A stretch of DNA of 64,000 bases from Bradyrhizobium archetypum. GTDB taxonomy: Bacteria; Pseudomonadota; Alphaproteobacteria; Rhizobiales; Xanthobacteraceae. Under the pieces are notes generated by a model. It worked only from the letters and a program-made list of their open reading frames with translations, did not search any database and was not told the origin of the DNA. Shown piece by piece: positions 24,674 to 33,448 of the stretch. The DNA is taken from assembly GCF_013114835.1 (NCBI RefSeq), contig NZ_JAAVLW010000008.1, positions 124,001-188,000 of the forward strand, given 5' to 3'. Position 1 is the first letter of the stretch; each line of letters starts with the position of its first letter. A program made the translations under genes and the position numbers.

Positions 24674-25195
24674 TCAAGCCACCGGATTATAGGTAGGTCC
24701 GCGCTTGGCGGCTTGCAGCGCAGCCAGCAAGGCTTTGGCAAAGCTGGCTTTTTCGTCTGGACCCAAAACCTGGCCAATCGAAACCCGCCGGCCACGGGAG
24801 ACCAGATAGAGCCGCTCGATGCCGAATTCGGGGTCGCCGGTCTGCTCTAGCTGCACCCAGAGCGGATTGAACGACCACTCCATCAGATGGCCGCGATGGC
24901 TCACCTGCCGCACGCGCAACTCCGATGGCGTCACCACGATGTCCTCGGTGGCGTCAGCGCTGCGAAAATTGATCCGGAATGCCCAGTAGATCACCAGCGC
25001 GTCGAGGCCGAAAAAGCCGACCACGGGCCAGGCGCCGATCAGCAAAAACGCGATGCCGGCGACAAAGCTCACGCCGCCGATGAACGTCATCAGCACCAAA
25101 AAGCCGGTGCGGTTGAGCGAGCGATGCGGCGTCACCCGCGCCGAAAACAGCGTCGGCTGGTCAAGCACCGGATCAAAGTCGTTGCCTGCGGTCAT
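24674..25195 (-). CDS. DUF2244 membrane protein
   Basis: 173 residues with two adjacent transmembrane helices (~30-75, FLVLMTFIGGVSFVAGIAFL and VVGFFGLDALVIYWAFRI) followed by a small beta-rich cytoplasmic part (EDIVVTPSELRVRQVSHRGH, LYLVSRGRRVSIGQVLG). This is the DUF2244 architecture, function unknown. The stop overlaps the possible TTG start of the alkyltransferase gene; nth starts 23 bases away on the other strand, so their promoters overlap. Confidence 0.9.
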   Translation of the reverse strand: MTAGNDFDPVLDQPTLFSARVTPHRSLNRTGFLVLMTFIGGVSFVAGIAFLLIGAWPVVGFFGLDALVIYWAFRINFRSADATEDIVVTPSELRVRQVSHRGHLMEWSFNPLWVQLEQTGDPEFGIERLYLVSRGRRVSIGQVLGPDEKASFAKALLAALQAAKRGPTYNPVA

Positions 25196-25217
25196 CGCGT
25201 ATCAGTATATCCCGATC

Positions 25218-25991
25218 ATGGCCAAAATCATCCGTCCTATCCGCGCCAAAAAATCCCGCGTTCCCTCCGTGCCGAAGAAAGTGGCAAAGAAGGCCGCCAA
25301 GGCGCCGACGGGTGTGGCGAAGAAATCGACCGGGCTAAAGTCTCCAAAGGCCAAGCCTTGGACGCCGGCCGAGATCCACGAGGCGTTCAGCCGGTTTCGC
25401 AAAGCCAATCCGGAGCCAAAGGGCGAGCTTGAGCATCTCAACCCCTACACGCTGCTGGTGGCGGTCGTGCTGTCCGCGCAGGCAACGGATGCCGGCGTCA
25501 ACAAGGCGACCCGCGCGCTGTTTGCGGTCGCCGATACGCCGCAGAAGATGCTTGAGCTCGGCGAAGAGAAGTTGCGCGACTACATCAAGACGATTGGGCT
25601 CTACCGCAACAAGGCGAAAAACGTCATCGCGCTATCGCGAAAGCTGATCGACGAATTCGGCGGCGAGGTGCCGCGCACGCGGGCCGAGATCGAATCGCTG
25701 CCGGGCGCCGGGCGCAAGACCGCCAATGTGGTGCTCAACATGGCCTATGGCGAGCACACGCTGGCGGTGGATACGCACGTCTTCCGCGTCGGCAACCGCA
25801 CCGGGCTCGCGCACGGCAACACGCCGCTCGAAGTCGAGCTGGGGCTGGAGAAGGTGATCCCGGCGGAATTCATGCGGCATGCCCATCATTGGCTGATCCT
25901 GCACGGTCGCTACACCTGCCTGGCGCGCAAGCCGCGCTGCGAGGTGTGTTTGATCAACGATCTCTGCCGCTGGCCGGAAAAGACGGTGTGA
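25218..25991 (+). CDS. nth: Endonuclease III
   Basis: 257 residues from ATG 25218; the first ~45 are a Lys/Pro/Ala-rich basic tail absent from E. coli Nth (211 residues). Base-excision-repair glycosylase/AP lyase for oxidised pyrimidines. The helix-hairpin-helix ESLPGAGRKTANVVLNMA carries the catalytic Lys, VDTHVFRVGNRTG the catalytic Asp, and the 4Fe-4S cluster is bound by C-x6-C-x2-C-x5-C in CLARKPRCEVCLINDLC near the end. Longer in-frame starts overlap the divergent DUF2244 gene and are unlikely. Confidence 0.97.
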   Translation: MAKIIRPIRAKKSRVPSVPKKVAKKAAKAPTGVAKKSTGLKSPKAKPWTPAEIHEAFSRFRKANPEPKGELEHLNPYTLLVAVVLSAQATDAGVNKATRALFAVADTPQKMLELGEEKLRDYIKTIGLYRNKAKNVIALSRKLIDEFGGEVPRTRAEIESLPGAGRKTANVVLNMAYGEHTLAVDTHVFRVGNRTGLAHGNTPLEVELGLEKVIPAEFMRHAHHWLILHGRYTCLARKPRCEVCLINDLCRWPEKTV

Positions 25992-26000
25992 GTGATTGGT

Positions 26001-26102
26001 GTCATTCCGGGGCGCATCGAAAATGCGAACTATGGGGCGCCCCTTGCGCCCCTGAGAATCTCGAGATTCCTGGTCTGGTCCTGCGGACCATCCTGGAATG
26101 AC
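26001..26102. repeat. Dispersed extragenic repeat, copy 1 (GTCATTCCGGGGCGC type)
   Basis: Starts GTCATTCCGGGGCGC and ends TCCTGGAATGAC, with GGGGCGCCCCTTGCGCCCC and CTGAGAATCTCGAGATTC inside. The same 18-base core CTGAGAATCTCGAGATTC occurs in inverted orientation at 59785-59879. It lies between convergent genes nth and the EI24-type gene. Confidence 0.75.
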
Positions 26103-26110
26103 GTGCCCAG

Positions 26111-26857
26111 TCACGCCACCGGCATCTTCCTCCCCGGCTCAATCAGGTCGGGCCGCGGCCCCGAGAGCCGCTTGTGCATGTGGACCATGAAGGCCATGCC
26201 GAACAACGGCGTCGCCAGATTGACGATCGGGATCGACACAAAGGCCGCAATGAACAGGCCTGCGGTAAACACGGTTGCGGCATTGTCCCGGCGCATCGCC
26301 TTGGCCTCCACGGGCGAACGGAAACGCATCGCCGCGAGTTCGAAATATTCACGCCCCAACAGCCAGGCCGTGGCGATGAAGAAGATCAGAAAGCCCGCAC
26401 CGGCGAACAGCACGAAGGGCAGGGCGATCAAATAGACCAGGATCGTCAACAGCGCCGTCTTGATGCCCTCGGGGATCGCGATGCCGAGCGGCAGCGCCTC
26501 GCCGGGACGTTCCGCCGGATAATGCTCACGCTCGACATGCTCGGCGACATCGTCGACGAATACGCTTGCGATCAGCGAGGTGACTGCCGGCATCAGGAAA
26601 ATGCCGCCGAGCACGACGCCGAGCCCGGCCGCGATCGAGATGATCCAGGAAAGGATGTGGAGCGAGGTGTGGAAGCCCGGCCCGAGCATCGCCTCCGCCC
26701 AGCCCTCGCCGTAATCGGCAAACCAGCTCAATAGCCGCTGCAATCCGATCGCCAGCACCGTGATCAACACCAGCGCCAATCCGATCGAGCGCCACAGGAT
26801 GGAGCGCATCGGCGGCGACAGGATCTGCGAAAGCGCCTTGACGGCGGCGTCGAGCAT
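26111..26857 (-). CDS. EI24/CysZ-like integral membrane protein
   Basis: 248 residues from ATG 26857 (MLDAAVKALSQILSPPMRSI). The opening ALSQILSPPMRSILWRSIGL and the paired hydrophobic segments (IGLALVLITVLAIGL, IISIAAGLGVVLGGIFLMPA, LTILVYLIALPFVLFAGAG, IFFIATAWLLGREYFEL) fit the EI24 family, which includes the sulfate-uptake protein CysZ. FFIATAWLLGREYFELAAMR is the most diagnostic part. No cys genes are adjacent, so sulfate transport is only a family-level suggestion. Confidence 0.88.
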   Translation of the reverse strand: MLDAAVKALSQILSPPMRSILWRSIGLALVLITVLAIGLQRLLSWFADYGEGWAEAMLGPGFHTSLHILSWIISIAAGLGVVLGGIFLMPAVTSLIASVFVDDVAEHVEREHYPAERPGEALPLGIAIPEGIKTALLTILVYLIALPFVLFAGAGFLIFFIATAWLLGREYFELAAMRFRSPVEAKAMRRDNAATVFTAGLFIAAFVSIPIVNLATPLFGMAFMVHMHKRLSGPRPDLIEPGRKMPVA

Positions 26858-26995
26858 GGCGGTTCTACCCTTGTGAAGAAACCCTCGCGAGAGGTAGATA
26901 CCTGCAAGAGCTTCGGCAAGAGGCGGCGACTCCTCGGGGGAGGACCTTGCCGGGAGGGAGCCCACCGTGCGTGAGGCGAGACCTAGGCTTCGAGA

Positions 26996-29392
26996 CTACA
27001 GCCGCGTCATTCGCAAGCGTAGCGCGTTGCCGACGACGCTGACCGAGGACAGCGCCATCGCGGCGGCGGCGATGATCGGCGACAGCAAGAGGCCGAATGC
27101 CGGATAGAGAATGCCGGCGGCGATCGGGATTCCGGCGGCGTTGTAGATGAAGGCGAAGAACAGGTTCTGCCGGATATTGCGCATCGTTGCCTGCGAAAGA
27201 CGCCGCGCACGGACGATGCCGGTAAGATCGCCTTTCAGCAGCGTGAGCCCGGCGCTTTCCATCGCGACGTCGGTGCCGGTGCCCATGGCGATGCCGACTT
27301 CGGCTGCGGCGAGCGCCGGCGCGTCGTTAACGCCGTCGCCGGCCATCGCGACGATCTTTCCGCCCTTCTGCAGCTTTGCCACCACCGCGCTCTTCTGATC
27401 GGGCAGCACTTCCGCTTCAACATCGGCAATACCGAGGCGCTTTGCGACGGCATTCGCAGTGGTCTTGTTGTCGCCGGTCAGCATGATCACCTCGATGCCC
27501 TCGGCCGCGAGCGCCTTCAGCGCGTCCGGTGTCGATGCCTTTACGGGGTCGGCGATGGCAAACAATGCCGCCAGCCTTCCGTCGACAGCCATGTTGATGA
27601 CGGTCGCGCCCTCGCCGCGCAGACCCTCGCCCTGTTCGTTGAGCGCGCTGGTTTCGACGCCCAGCGATTGCAGGAAGTTTGCATTGCCGAGCACGACGGT
27701 TCTGCCGTCGACCTTGCCGGTGGCGCCCTTGCCGGTCGGTGAATCGAATTCGTCGACCTTGCCAAGATCGAGATTGCGCTCTTTGGCCGCTCGCACGATG
27801 GCATCGGCCAGCGGATGCTCGCTGGCACGCTCGACGCTGGCCGCCAGCCGCAGGACGTCGGCCTCGCCAAATCCCGGGGCCGCAACGATATTGACCACCT
27901 TCGGCTTGCCCTCGGTGAGCGTACCGGTCTTGTCGACCACGAGCGTGTTGACCTTCTCCATCCTCTCCAGCGCTTCGGCGTTCTTGATCAGCACGCCGGC
28001 CTGCGCGCCGTGCCCGACGCCGACCATGATCGACATCGGCGTGGCGAGGCCGAGCGCACAGGGGCAGGCGATGATCAGCACACTGACGGCGGCGACCAGG
28101 CCGAATGCCATGCGCGGCTCGGGCCCGAACCAGGCCCAGGCGCCGAACGCGACCATCGCCACGACGATCACAATGGGCACGAACCAGCCGGAAACCCGAT
28201 CGGCCAGCCGTTGGATCGGCGCCCGCGAGCGCTGTGCATCCGCGACCATCTTCACGATCTGCGAGAGCAGCGTGTCACGCCCCACTTTTTCCGTGCGCAT
28301 GACGAAGCCGCCGGACTGGTTGAGCGTGCCCGCGATGACCTTGCTGCCGGGCTCCTTGGTGACCGGCATGGATTCGCCCGTGACCAGCGACTCATCGAGA
28401 GAAGAACGGCCCTCCAGGATGACGCCGTCGACCGGCACTTTCTCGCCCGGCCGGACCCGCAATCGGTCGCCGACTGCCAGCGCGTCGATTTCGACCTCAT
28501 GATCGGCGCCGTCATCGCCAATACGGCGCGCGGTCTTTGGTGCAAGCTGCAGCAGCGCTTTGATCGCGCCTGACGTCGCCTCACGCGCGCGCAGCTCGAG
28601 TACCTGGCCGAGCAGCACCAGCACGGTGATGACCGCCGCCGCCTCGAAATAGACCGCCGCCGCGCCGCCATGGCCGCGGAAAGTATCGGGGAAGATGCCG
28701 GGCGCGACCGTGCCGATGACGCTGTAGACATACGCAACGCCCGTACCCATCGCGATCAGCGTGAACATGTTGAGATTGCGCGTGCGCAGCGACTGCCAGC
28801 CGCGCACGAAGAACGGCCAGCCGGCCCAGAGCACGACAGGCGTGGCGGATGCGAATTGGATCCAGTTCGACAGCGTCGGATCAACCCAGCCGTGGCCGCC
28901 GACGAGATGGCCGCCCATTTCGAGGACGACCGCCGGCAGGGACAGCACCAGGCCGATCCAGAAGCGGCGCGTCATGTCGGCGAGTTCAGGATTGGGCGGC
29001 GCATCCAGGCTCGCGACCTCCGGCTCCAGCGCCATGCCGCAGATCGGGCAGCTTCCGGGGCCGACCTGGCGGATCTCCGGGTGCATCGGACAGGTGTATA
29101 TCGCGCCTTCCGGCACGTCGGCTTTTGGTCGCTTGTCTTTCTCCAGGTAAGCGGCGGGATCGGCAGCGAATTTTGTACGGCAGCCGGCCGAGCAGAAATG
29201 AAAGGTCTCGCCGCGGTAGTCGAAGCGGTGCGTGCTCGTTGCGGGATTTACCGTCATGCCGCAAACGGGGTCGCGAACGGTTGCCGCGCCGTTGCCGTGA
29301 TGGTGGTGATGGGCGTGGCCGGCGTGGCTATGGCCGCCGCCGCAGGCGCCCTTTGGCGCGCCGTTTCGATCGGTGCTTTCATCCTCGCTCAT
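26996..29392 (-). CDS. copA: Copper-exporting P1B-type ATPase
   Basis: 798 residues from ATG 29392, which has GGAG six bases upstream; ATG/GTG codons 6-15 bases earlier are poorly spaced. The N-terminus lacks the usual HMA domains: it has a His-rich tract (~22-35), a YHS domain (VCGMTVNP, HFCSAGCRTKF) and a heavy-metal-binding segment (YTCPMHPEIR, CPICGMALEP). The ATPase core shows CPC in IACPCALGLATP, phosphorylation loop DKTGTLTEGK, SEHPLADAIV, GDGVNDAPAL, and FIYNAAG plus MALSSVS in the last helices, the YN/MxxSS pattern of Cu(+) exporters. Divergent from csoR with 50 bases between, around a palindromic operator. Confidence 0.95.
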   Translation of the reverse strand: MSEDESTDRNGAPKGACGGGHSHAGHAHHHHHGNGAATVRDPVCGMTVNPATSTHRFDYRGETFHFCSAGCRTKFAADPAAYLEKDKRPKADVPEGAIYTCPMHPEIRQVGPGSCPICGMALEPEVASLDAPPNPELADMTRRFWIGLVLSLPAVVLEMGGHLVGGHGWVDPTLSNWIQFASATPVVLWAGWPFFVRGWQSLRTRNLNMFTLIAMGTGVAYVYSVIGTVAPGIFPDTFRGHGGAAAVYFEAAAVITVLVLLGQVLELRAREATSGAIKALLQLAPKTARRIGDDGADHEVEIDALAVGDRLRVRPGEKVPVDGVILEGRSSLDESLVTGESMPVTKEPGSKVIAGTLNQSGGFVMRTEKVGRDTLLSQIVKMVADAQRSRAPIQRLADRVSGWFVPIVIVVAMVAFGAWAWFGPEPRMAFGLVAAVSVLIIACPCALGLATPMSIMVGVGHGAQAGVLIKNAEALERMEKVNTLVVDKTGTLTEGKPKVVNIVAAPGFGEADVLRLAASVERASEHPLADAIVRAAKERNLDLGKVDEFDSPTGKGATGKVDGRTVVLGNANFLQSLGVETSALNEQGEGLRGEGATVINMAVDGRLAALFAIADPVKASTPDALKALAAEGIEVIMLTGDNKTTANAVAKRLGIADVEAEVLPDQKSAVVAKLQKGGKIVAMAGDGVNDAPALAAAEVGIAMGTGTDVAMESAGLTLLKGDLTGIVRARRLSQATMRNIRQNLFFAFIYNAAGIPIAAGILYPAFGLLLSPIIAAAAMALSSVSVVGNALRLRMTRL

Positions 29393-29413
29393 CGTCATCT
29401 CCGGCACTTGAAA

Positions 29414-29438
29414 CCTATACCCTGTAGGGGTATATAGG
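29414..29438. promoter_or_regulatory. CsoR-type operator between copA and csoR
   Basis: TATACCC (29416-29422), five bases, GGGTATA (29428-29434), inside the wider CCTATACCC...GGGTATATAGG. This matches the G-tract inverted repeat bound by CsoR/RcnR-family tetramers. It covers the promoters of both divergent genes, so apo-CsoR could repress copA and itself until Cu(I) binds. Confidence 0.75.
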
Positions 29439-29442
29439 ACGC

Positions 29443-29718
29443 ATGCGAAAAGACATCAAGACATCCTGTCAGAAACGTCTCAGCCGGATCGAAGGCCAGG
29501 TCCGTGGCCTGTCACGAATGGTTGATGAGGACCGTTACTGCATCGATATCGTCACCCAGATCTCAGCCGTCCGGGCCGCGCTGCGGCGCGTCGAGGAGGA
29601 GGTATTGCGGGATCACGTCGCGCATTGCGTCGAGCACGCCATCACCAGCGGCAACAAGGCCGAGCAGCGCGAAAAGATCGCCGAACTGATGGCCGTGATC
29701 GGCCGCGCGGATCGGTAG
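29443..29718 (+). CDS. csoR: Copper-sensing repressor, CsoR/RcnR/FrmR family
   Basis: 91 residues. All-helical DUF156 repressor: RLSRIEGQVRGLSRMVDEDR, CIDIVTQISAVRAALRRVE and HVAHCVEHAI. The Cu(I)-sensor ligands appear as Cys in YCIDIV and His-x3-Cys in HVAHC. It releases its operator on metal binding. The divergent copper ATPase and the palindrome between them support copper rather than formaldehyde or nickel as signal. The ATG follows GGAC by few bases, so its own operator overlaps the translation start region. Confidence 0.92.
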   Translation: MRKDIKTSCQKRLSRIEGQVRGLSRMVDEDRYCIDIVTQISAVRAALRRVEEEVLRDHVAHCVEHAITSGNKAEQREKIAELMAVIGRADR

Positions 29719-29931
29719 CAGCGGCGGCAAAAACCTAACGAGATTGTGGGGCAATATATCTGCTCCGGCCAGTCTGCCTTGATCCAGATCAGCGGTCGGT
29801 CGGCGATCCCCCGTGCTTGCGCCCCTTCTTATTGTAACGTCATACCGCTCTTGCTAGCGTGAGGTCCTGGGTTGGCTTGCACTGATGCGGTCGCGTGCCG
29901 ATTGTAGCAGTTATCATGCGGGGCATGCGCA

Positions 29932-32121
29932 TTGCGTCGGTCTGTCTGGGGAGCAATTTCGGCCGTCGCATCGCTGTTGATCACGGAGTCTCCGGCCGCC
30001 GCGCAGAGCGCCGTGGCTCGCCCCGGCCAGCTTCCTGCTGTCACCGTTAATCCTCCCGAAGAGCGGCCGCGCGTCCGGTCCAAGCCGCCGCGTCGTGCGC
30101 AGACCGCACGAAATCCCTCTGCAATTCAACCAGCGGTACCCGCGTCGCACGTGAACAGCGGCGTTACGCCGGGCTCCGCGACCATGGGGCCGGCATCCAT
30201 GCAGCCGACTGCCACCATGACCATCAGCGGCACGGATGTGAACGCCCGGCCGTTCTCGCGTTCCGGCGAGGCGCTGGAGGTCGTGCCGGGGCTGATCGTC
30301 ACCCAGCATTCCGGCGAGGGTAAAGCCAATCAGTATTTTCTCCGCGGTTTCAACCTCGATCACGGTACCGATCTCGCCATCAGTGTCGATGGCATGCCGG
30401 TCAACATGCCGACCCACGGCCACGGGCAAGGTTATGCCGACGTCAATTTTCTGATTCCGGAACTGGTGCAGTCGGTCATGGTGCGCAAAGGGCCTTACTT
30501 TGCCGACCAGGGCGATTTCGCCTCCGCGGGCGCGGTTGCCATCGACTATGTCAACCGGCTGCCAAACAATATCGCCGAACTGACGTTCGGCAGTTTTGGC
30601 TATCGCCGCGCGCTGGCGGCGGGATCGACAGTGGTCGGCACTGGCACGCTGCTCGCCGCCTTCGAAGGAGTCGGCTATCATGGTCCGTGGAACGTGCCGG
30701 ACCATGTGCGCAAGCTCAACGGCGCACTGCGCTACAGCCAGGGCACTGCGACCGACGGGTTCACGCTGTCGGCGATGGCCTATGCGAACGGCTGGAATGC
30801 GACCGATCAGCTAGCGCAACGTGCGATCGATCAGGGTCTGATCGGCCGGTTCGGAACGCTCGATCCAACCGATGGCGGCGTCGCGAGCCGGTTCTCGCTT
30901 TCGAGCAACTGGGCGCAGTCGGGCGAATATGGGCAGAGCAAGATCAACGCCTATGTGATCAACTCGTCGCTGCGGCTCTACAACAATTTCACCTACTTTC
31001 TCGACGATCCCGTTAACGGGGATCAGTTCAGCCAGATGGACCGGCGCACGGTCTATGGCCTCAACGCCAGCCACGCTTTCGACGCGCGCATGGGCGGGAT
31101 CGAAACGCAGACCCGCATCGGACTGCAGACGCGCGGCGACGATATCCGTGTCGGCCTATTCAAGACATTCCAGCGCGAGACGCTTTCGACGATTCGCGAA
31201 GATGGCGTGCGGCAGAGCAATGTCGGCTTATGGGCCGACACGACGGCGCGATGGACCGACTGGCTGCGCACTACGGCCGGCATCCGCGAGGACTATTTTT
31301 CGGGAAGGGTGGTTAGCGACACGCCGGCGAATTCCGGCAACACCGAGGCGTCGATGACGAGTCCCAAGGCCGGCATTGTGCTGGGGCCTTGGTACAAGAC
31401 CGAGTTCTACGGCAACGCCGGTTACGGCCTGCACTCCAACGATATCCGCGGCGCGACCATCACCGTCAATCCGATCGACAAGGTGACGCCGCAGGATCGC
31501 GTGCCGCTGCTGGTTCGGTCAAAAGGCGCCGAGCTCGGCATCCGCACCAAAGCAGTCGAAGGCCTCACCAGCTCGCTTGCGGTGTTCGTCCTGGACTTCG
31601 ATTCGGAATTGCTGTTTGTCGGCGATGCCGGGACCACCGAGCCGAGCCGCCCCAGCCGCCGCGTCGGCGTCGAATGGACCAGCCAGTATCAGATACTGCC
31701 GTGGATGCGGCTCGATTTCGACGTCGCTTATACCCGCGCCCGCTTCGCCGATTTCGATCCGGCGGGCAATTTCATTCCGGGCGCACCGGCGTGGATCGGG
31801 AGCGGCGGCGTGACGTTCGGCGGCGAGACCGGCTGGTTCGGCGCGCTGCGGGGTCGCTATTTTGGCCCGCGTCCTCTGATCGAGGACGACAGTGTTCGCT
31901 CGCAGGCGTCGCTGATCTTCAATGCGCGCGCCGGTTACAGATTCGACAATCGCCTGCGGCTGCAGCTCGACTTGCTCAATCTCTTCAACGCAAAGACCAA
32001 CCAGATCGAATACTATTATCTGTCACGGCTGGCGGGCGAGCCGATCGGCGGCGTCGCGGATCGTCATGTGCATCCGGCCGAGCCGCTGGCGATGCGGCTG
32101 ACGCTGGCGGGGAGATTTTGA
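29932..32121 (+). CDS. TonB-dependent outer-membrane receptor
   Basis: 729 residues from a TTG at 29932, the only usable start between an in-frame stop at 29905 and the signal peptide (WGAISAVASLLITESPAAAQ). The plug (~95-240) shows GEALEVVPGLIVTQHSGEGK, FLRGFNLDHGTDLAISVDGM and PELVQSVMVRKGPYFADQGD; the rest is a 22-strand-type beta barrel ending MRLTLAGRF with C-terminal Phe. TonB-ExbBD-driven import is the known family role. The nearby copper genes and a His-rich plug loop (PTHGHGQGYAD) make a metal complex a possible ligand, but this is inference. No ferric-siderophore neighbours are present. Confidence 0.92.
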   Translation: MRRSVWGAISAVASLLITESPAAAQSAVARPGQLPAVTVNPPEERPRVRSKPPRRAQTARNPSAIQPAVPASHVNSGVTPGSATMGPASMQPTATMTISGTDVNARPFSRSGEALEVVPGLIVTQHSGEGKANQYFLRGFNLDHGTDLAISVDGMPVNMPTHGHGQGYADVNFLIPELVQSVMVRKGPYFADQGDFASAGAVAIDYVNRLPNNIAELTFGSFGYRRALAAGSTVVGTGTLLAAFEGVGYHGPWNVPDHVRKLNGALRYSQGTATDGFTLSAMAYANGWNATDQLAQRAIDQGLIGRFGTLDPTDGGVASRFSLSSNWAQSGEYGQSKINAYVINSSLRLYNNFTYFLDDPVNGDQFSQMDRRTVYGLNASHAFDARMGGIETQTRIGLQTRGDDIRVGLFKTFQRETLSTIREDGVRQSNVGLWADTTARWTDWLRTTAGIREDYFSGRVVSDTPANSGNTEASMTSPKAGIVLGPWYKTEFYGNAGYGLHSNDIRGATITVNPIDKVTPQDRVPLLVRSKGAELGIRTKAVEGLTSSLAVFVLDFDSELLFVGDAGTTEPSRPSRRVGVEWTSQYQILPWMRLDFDVAYTRARFADFDPAGNFIPGAPAWIGSGGVTFGGETGWFGALRGRYFGPRPLIEDDSVRSQASLIFNARAGYRFDNRLRLQLDLLNLFNAKTNQIEYYYLSRLAGEPIGGVADRHVHPAEPLAMRLTLAGRF

Positions 32122-32131
32122 TGGAGCCGCA

Positions 32132-32250
32132 GGGTGGGCAAAGGCGCGCGAGCGCCGTGCCCACCATCTATCCGCAGAGTGCCGATTGAATGGCGGGCAC
32201 GCAGAGCCTGTCATCGGGCGCGCATTCGCGCGACCCGTTGGCTTTGCCTA
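32132..32250. repeat. Dispersed extragenic repeat, copy 1 (GGGTGGGCAAAGGCGC type)
   Basis: Contains GGTGGGCAAAGGCGCGCGAG, GCCGTGCCCACCATCTATCC and GAGCCTGTCATCGGGCGCGC followed by ATTCGCGCGACCCGTT. The last 36 bases recur identically at 46740-46775, and GGTGGGCA/TGCCCACC can pair. It fills the gap after the TonB receptor and before the convergent YiiX-like hydrolase. Confidence 0.75.
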
Positions 32251-32260
32251 CCTTACGATT

Positions 32261-33259
32261 CTACGCCACCCTCTGCGGAGCGCGCGGCCTCATGCGGCGC
32301 TCCGGCGGGCGGACCGCGACATATTCGACGGCGAGATAGTGTTCCGACACGGTGATGCGTTCGATCATCGTGGTTTCGACGGTGACTTCCTCAACCGTCA
32401 TTTCTTCAGCCGTAATCGGAAGCGGCGCTTCCTGGTCAACCTCTTCAGGAACAAGTGGCGGCGACTTGACCTCTGGAAACACACCGAACTCGCCCGCTAC
32501 CTCCGGGAGCGGCTTCTGCTTGTCGGCCCAGTGCAAGGCCGTGTAGTCGAAGCCGTGCACGATGGTGGGTTTGACGATTTCGAAATAGGGCGAGATGTCG
32601 AAATCGCGTGGCATGTAGAGCGAGGAATCGCGGATATGCAGGATTTCGCGCCGCGCCTTGCGCGAGGCCGCGCGGGTGATCTTGGGCAGGATCGGGTAGC
32701 GCACGGCATCGAACGCCTGCGCGATCAGCGCCGAGCAGATGATCTTGGTGGGGTCGCCCGAGCCGAACGCGATCATGCGGCGGCGCCAGCGCTGCGGCAC
32801 CGGCAGCGGAATCAGATAGCGCATCAGGTCGACGATGTTCTTGGTGTCATAGCCGAAGCCGATGCGGTTGATCGCGTAGCGACACACCGTGGTGCGGTCC
32901 TCAAAGGACAGGCCGATCGGGCGGCAGATGCGGGTGTGATAGGGATAATATTTCGACAGCGGCGCCGAGGTCACGCCTTCGCCGATATTGGCCTCGATCA
33001 GCACATGCGGTTCGCCGTCGGGCTCGCTGGCGCCGTCGACCTGGCCGACATAGAGCGCGGCATGCGACCAGGTAGATTGCGTGAGGTATTTGATGATGCC
33101 CGAGATGCGATTGTTGCCTTCGACCAGCAGCACATCGCCGGGCGCGATGATGCCGCGCAGGTGTTCGGGATCGCTGGGCGTAAACGGCTCGTAGCCCGGC
33201 ACTTCCTTCTGCAGGTAGCGGGCAATCAACTGGCCGATCGTGTCGAGCATTACGCCCAT
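32261..33259 (-). CDS. YiiX/YebB-like permuted papain-fold hydrolase
   Basis: 332 residues from ATG 33259, with GGGGGAG four bases upstream. The domain (~20-215) is a circularly permuted NlpC/P60-like fold: GIIAPGDVLLVEG, TQSTWSHAALYVGQ with the catalytic His, VLIEANIGEGV, and IICSALIAQAFDAV with the catalytic Cys. Such enzymes may cleave amide or thioester bonds; substrates are largely unknown. After a linker rich in Pro and Glu, the last ~60 residues are acidic and Thr/Val-rich (EEMTVEEVTVETTMIERITV). No signal peptide is visible, so it is probably cytoplasmic. Confidence 0.85.
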   Translation of the reverse strand: MGVMLDTIGQLIARYLQKEVPGYEPFTPSDPEHLRGIIAPGDVLLVEGNNRISGIIKYLTQSTWSHAALYVGQVDGASEPDGEPHVLIEANIGEGVTSAPLSKYYPYHTRICRPIGLSFEDRTTVCRYAINRIGFGYDTKNIVDLMRYLIPLPVPQRWRRRMIAFGSGDPTKIICSALIAQAFDAVRYPILPKITRAASRKARREILHIRDSSLYMPRDFDISPYFEIVKPTIVHGFDYTALHWADKQKPLPEVAGEFGVFPEVKSPPLVPEEVDQEAPLPITAEEMTVEEVTVETTMIERITVSEHYLAVEYVAVRPPERRMRPRAPQRVA

Positions 33260-33271
33260 CAAACTCCCCCA

Positions 33272-33297
33272 GAGCGGCTTTTCTCCCGCTTTTTTTG
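33272..33297 (+). terminator. Possible plus-strand terminator in a divergent intergenic region
   Basis: AGCGG, loop CTTTTCTC, CCGCT, then seven Ts. The stem is only 5 bp, so it is weak. It lies between the divergent YiiX-like and amine oxidase genes, where it could block plus-strand read-through from the TonB receptor region. Confidence 0.35.
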
Positions 33298-33448
33298 TTT
33301 CCTTATCATGGTCGCAAGCGGTTTCAATTTAGTTCATGCGAAGGATGGATCAATCATGATTGATTTACCATCAGTGTTGCTGCGCAGCGTGAGATGCGGC
33401 ACAGTTCGCAAGGTGTTCTCGCTTCCTTCAGGCCGTGGAAACCATGAC

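Noticed and set aside
32186..33448. Long plus-strand open frame in front of the amine oxidase
   Set aside because: It is antisense to the YiiX-like gene; the amine oxidase starts at the Tat signal at 33449.
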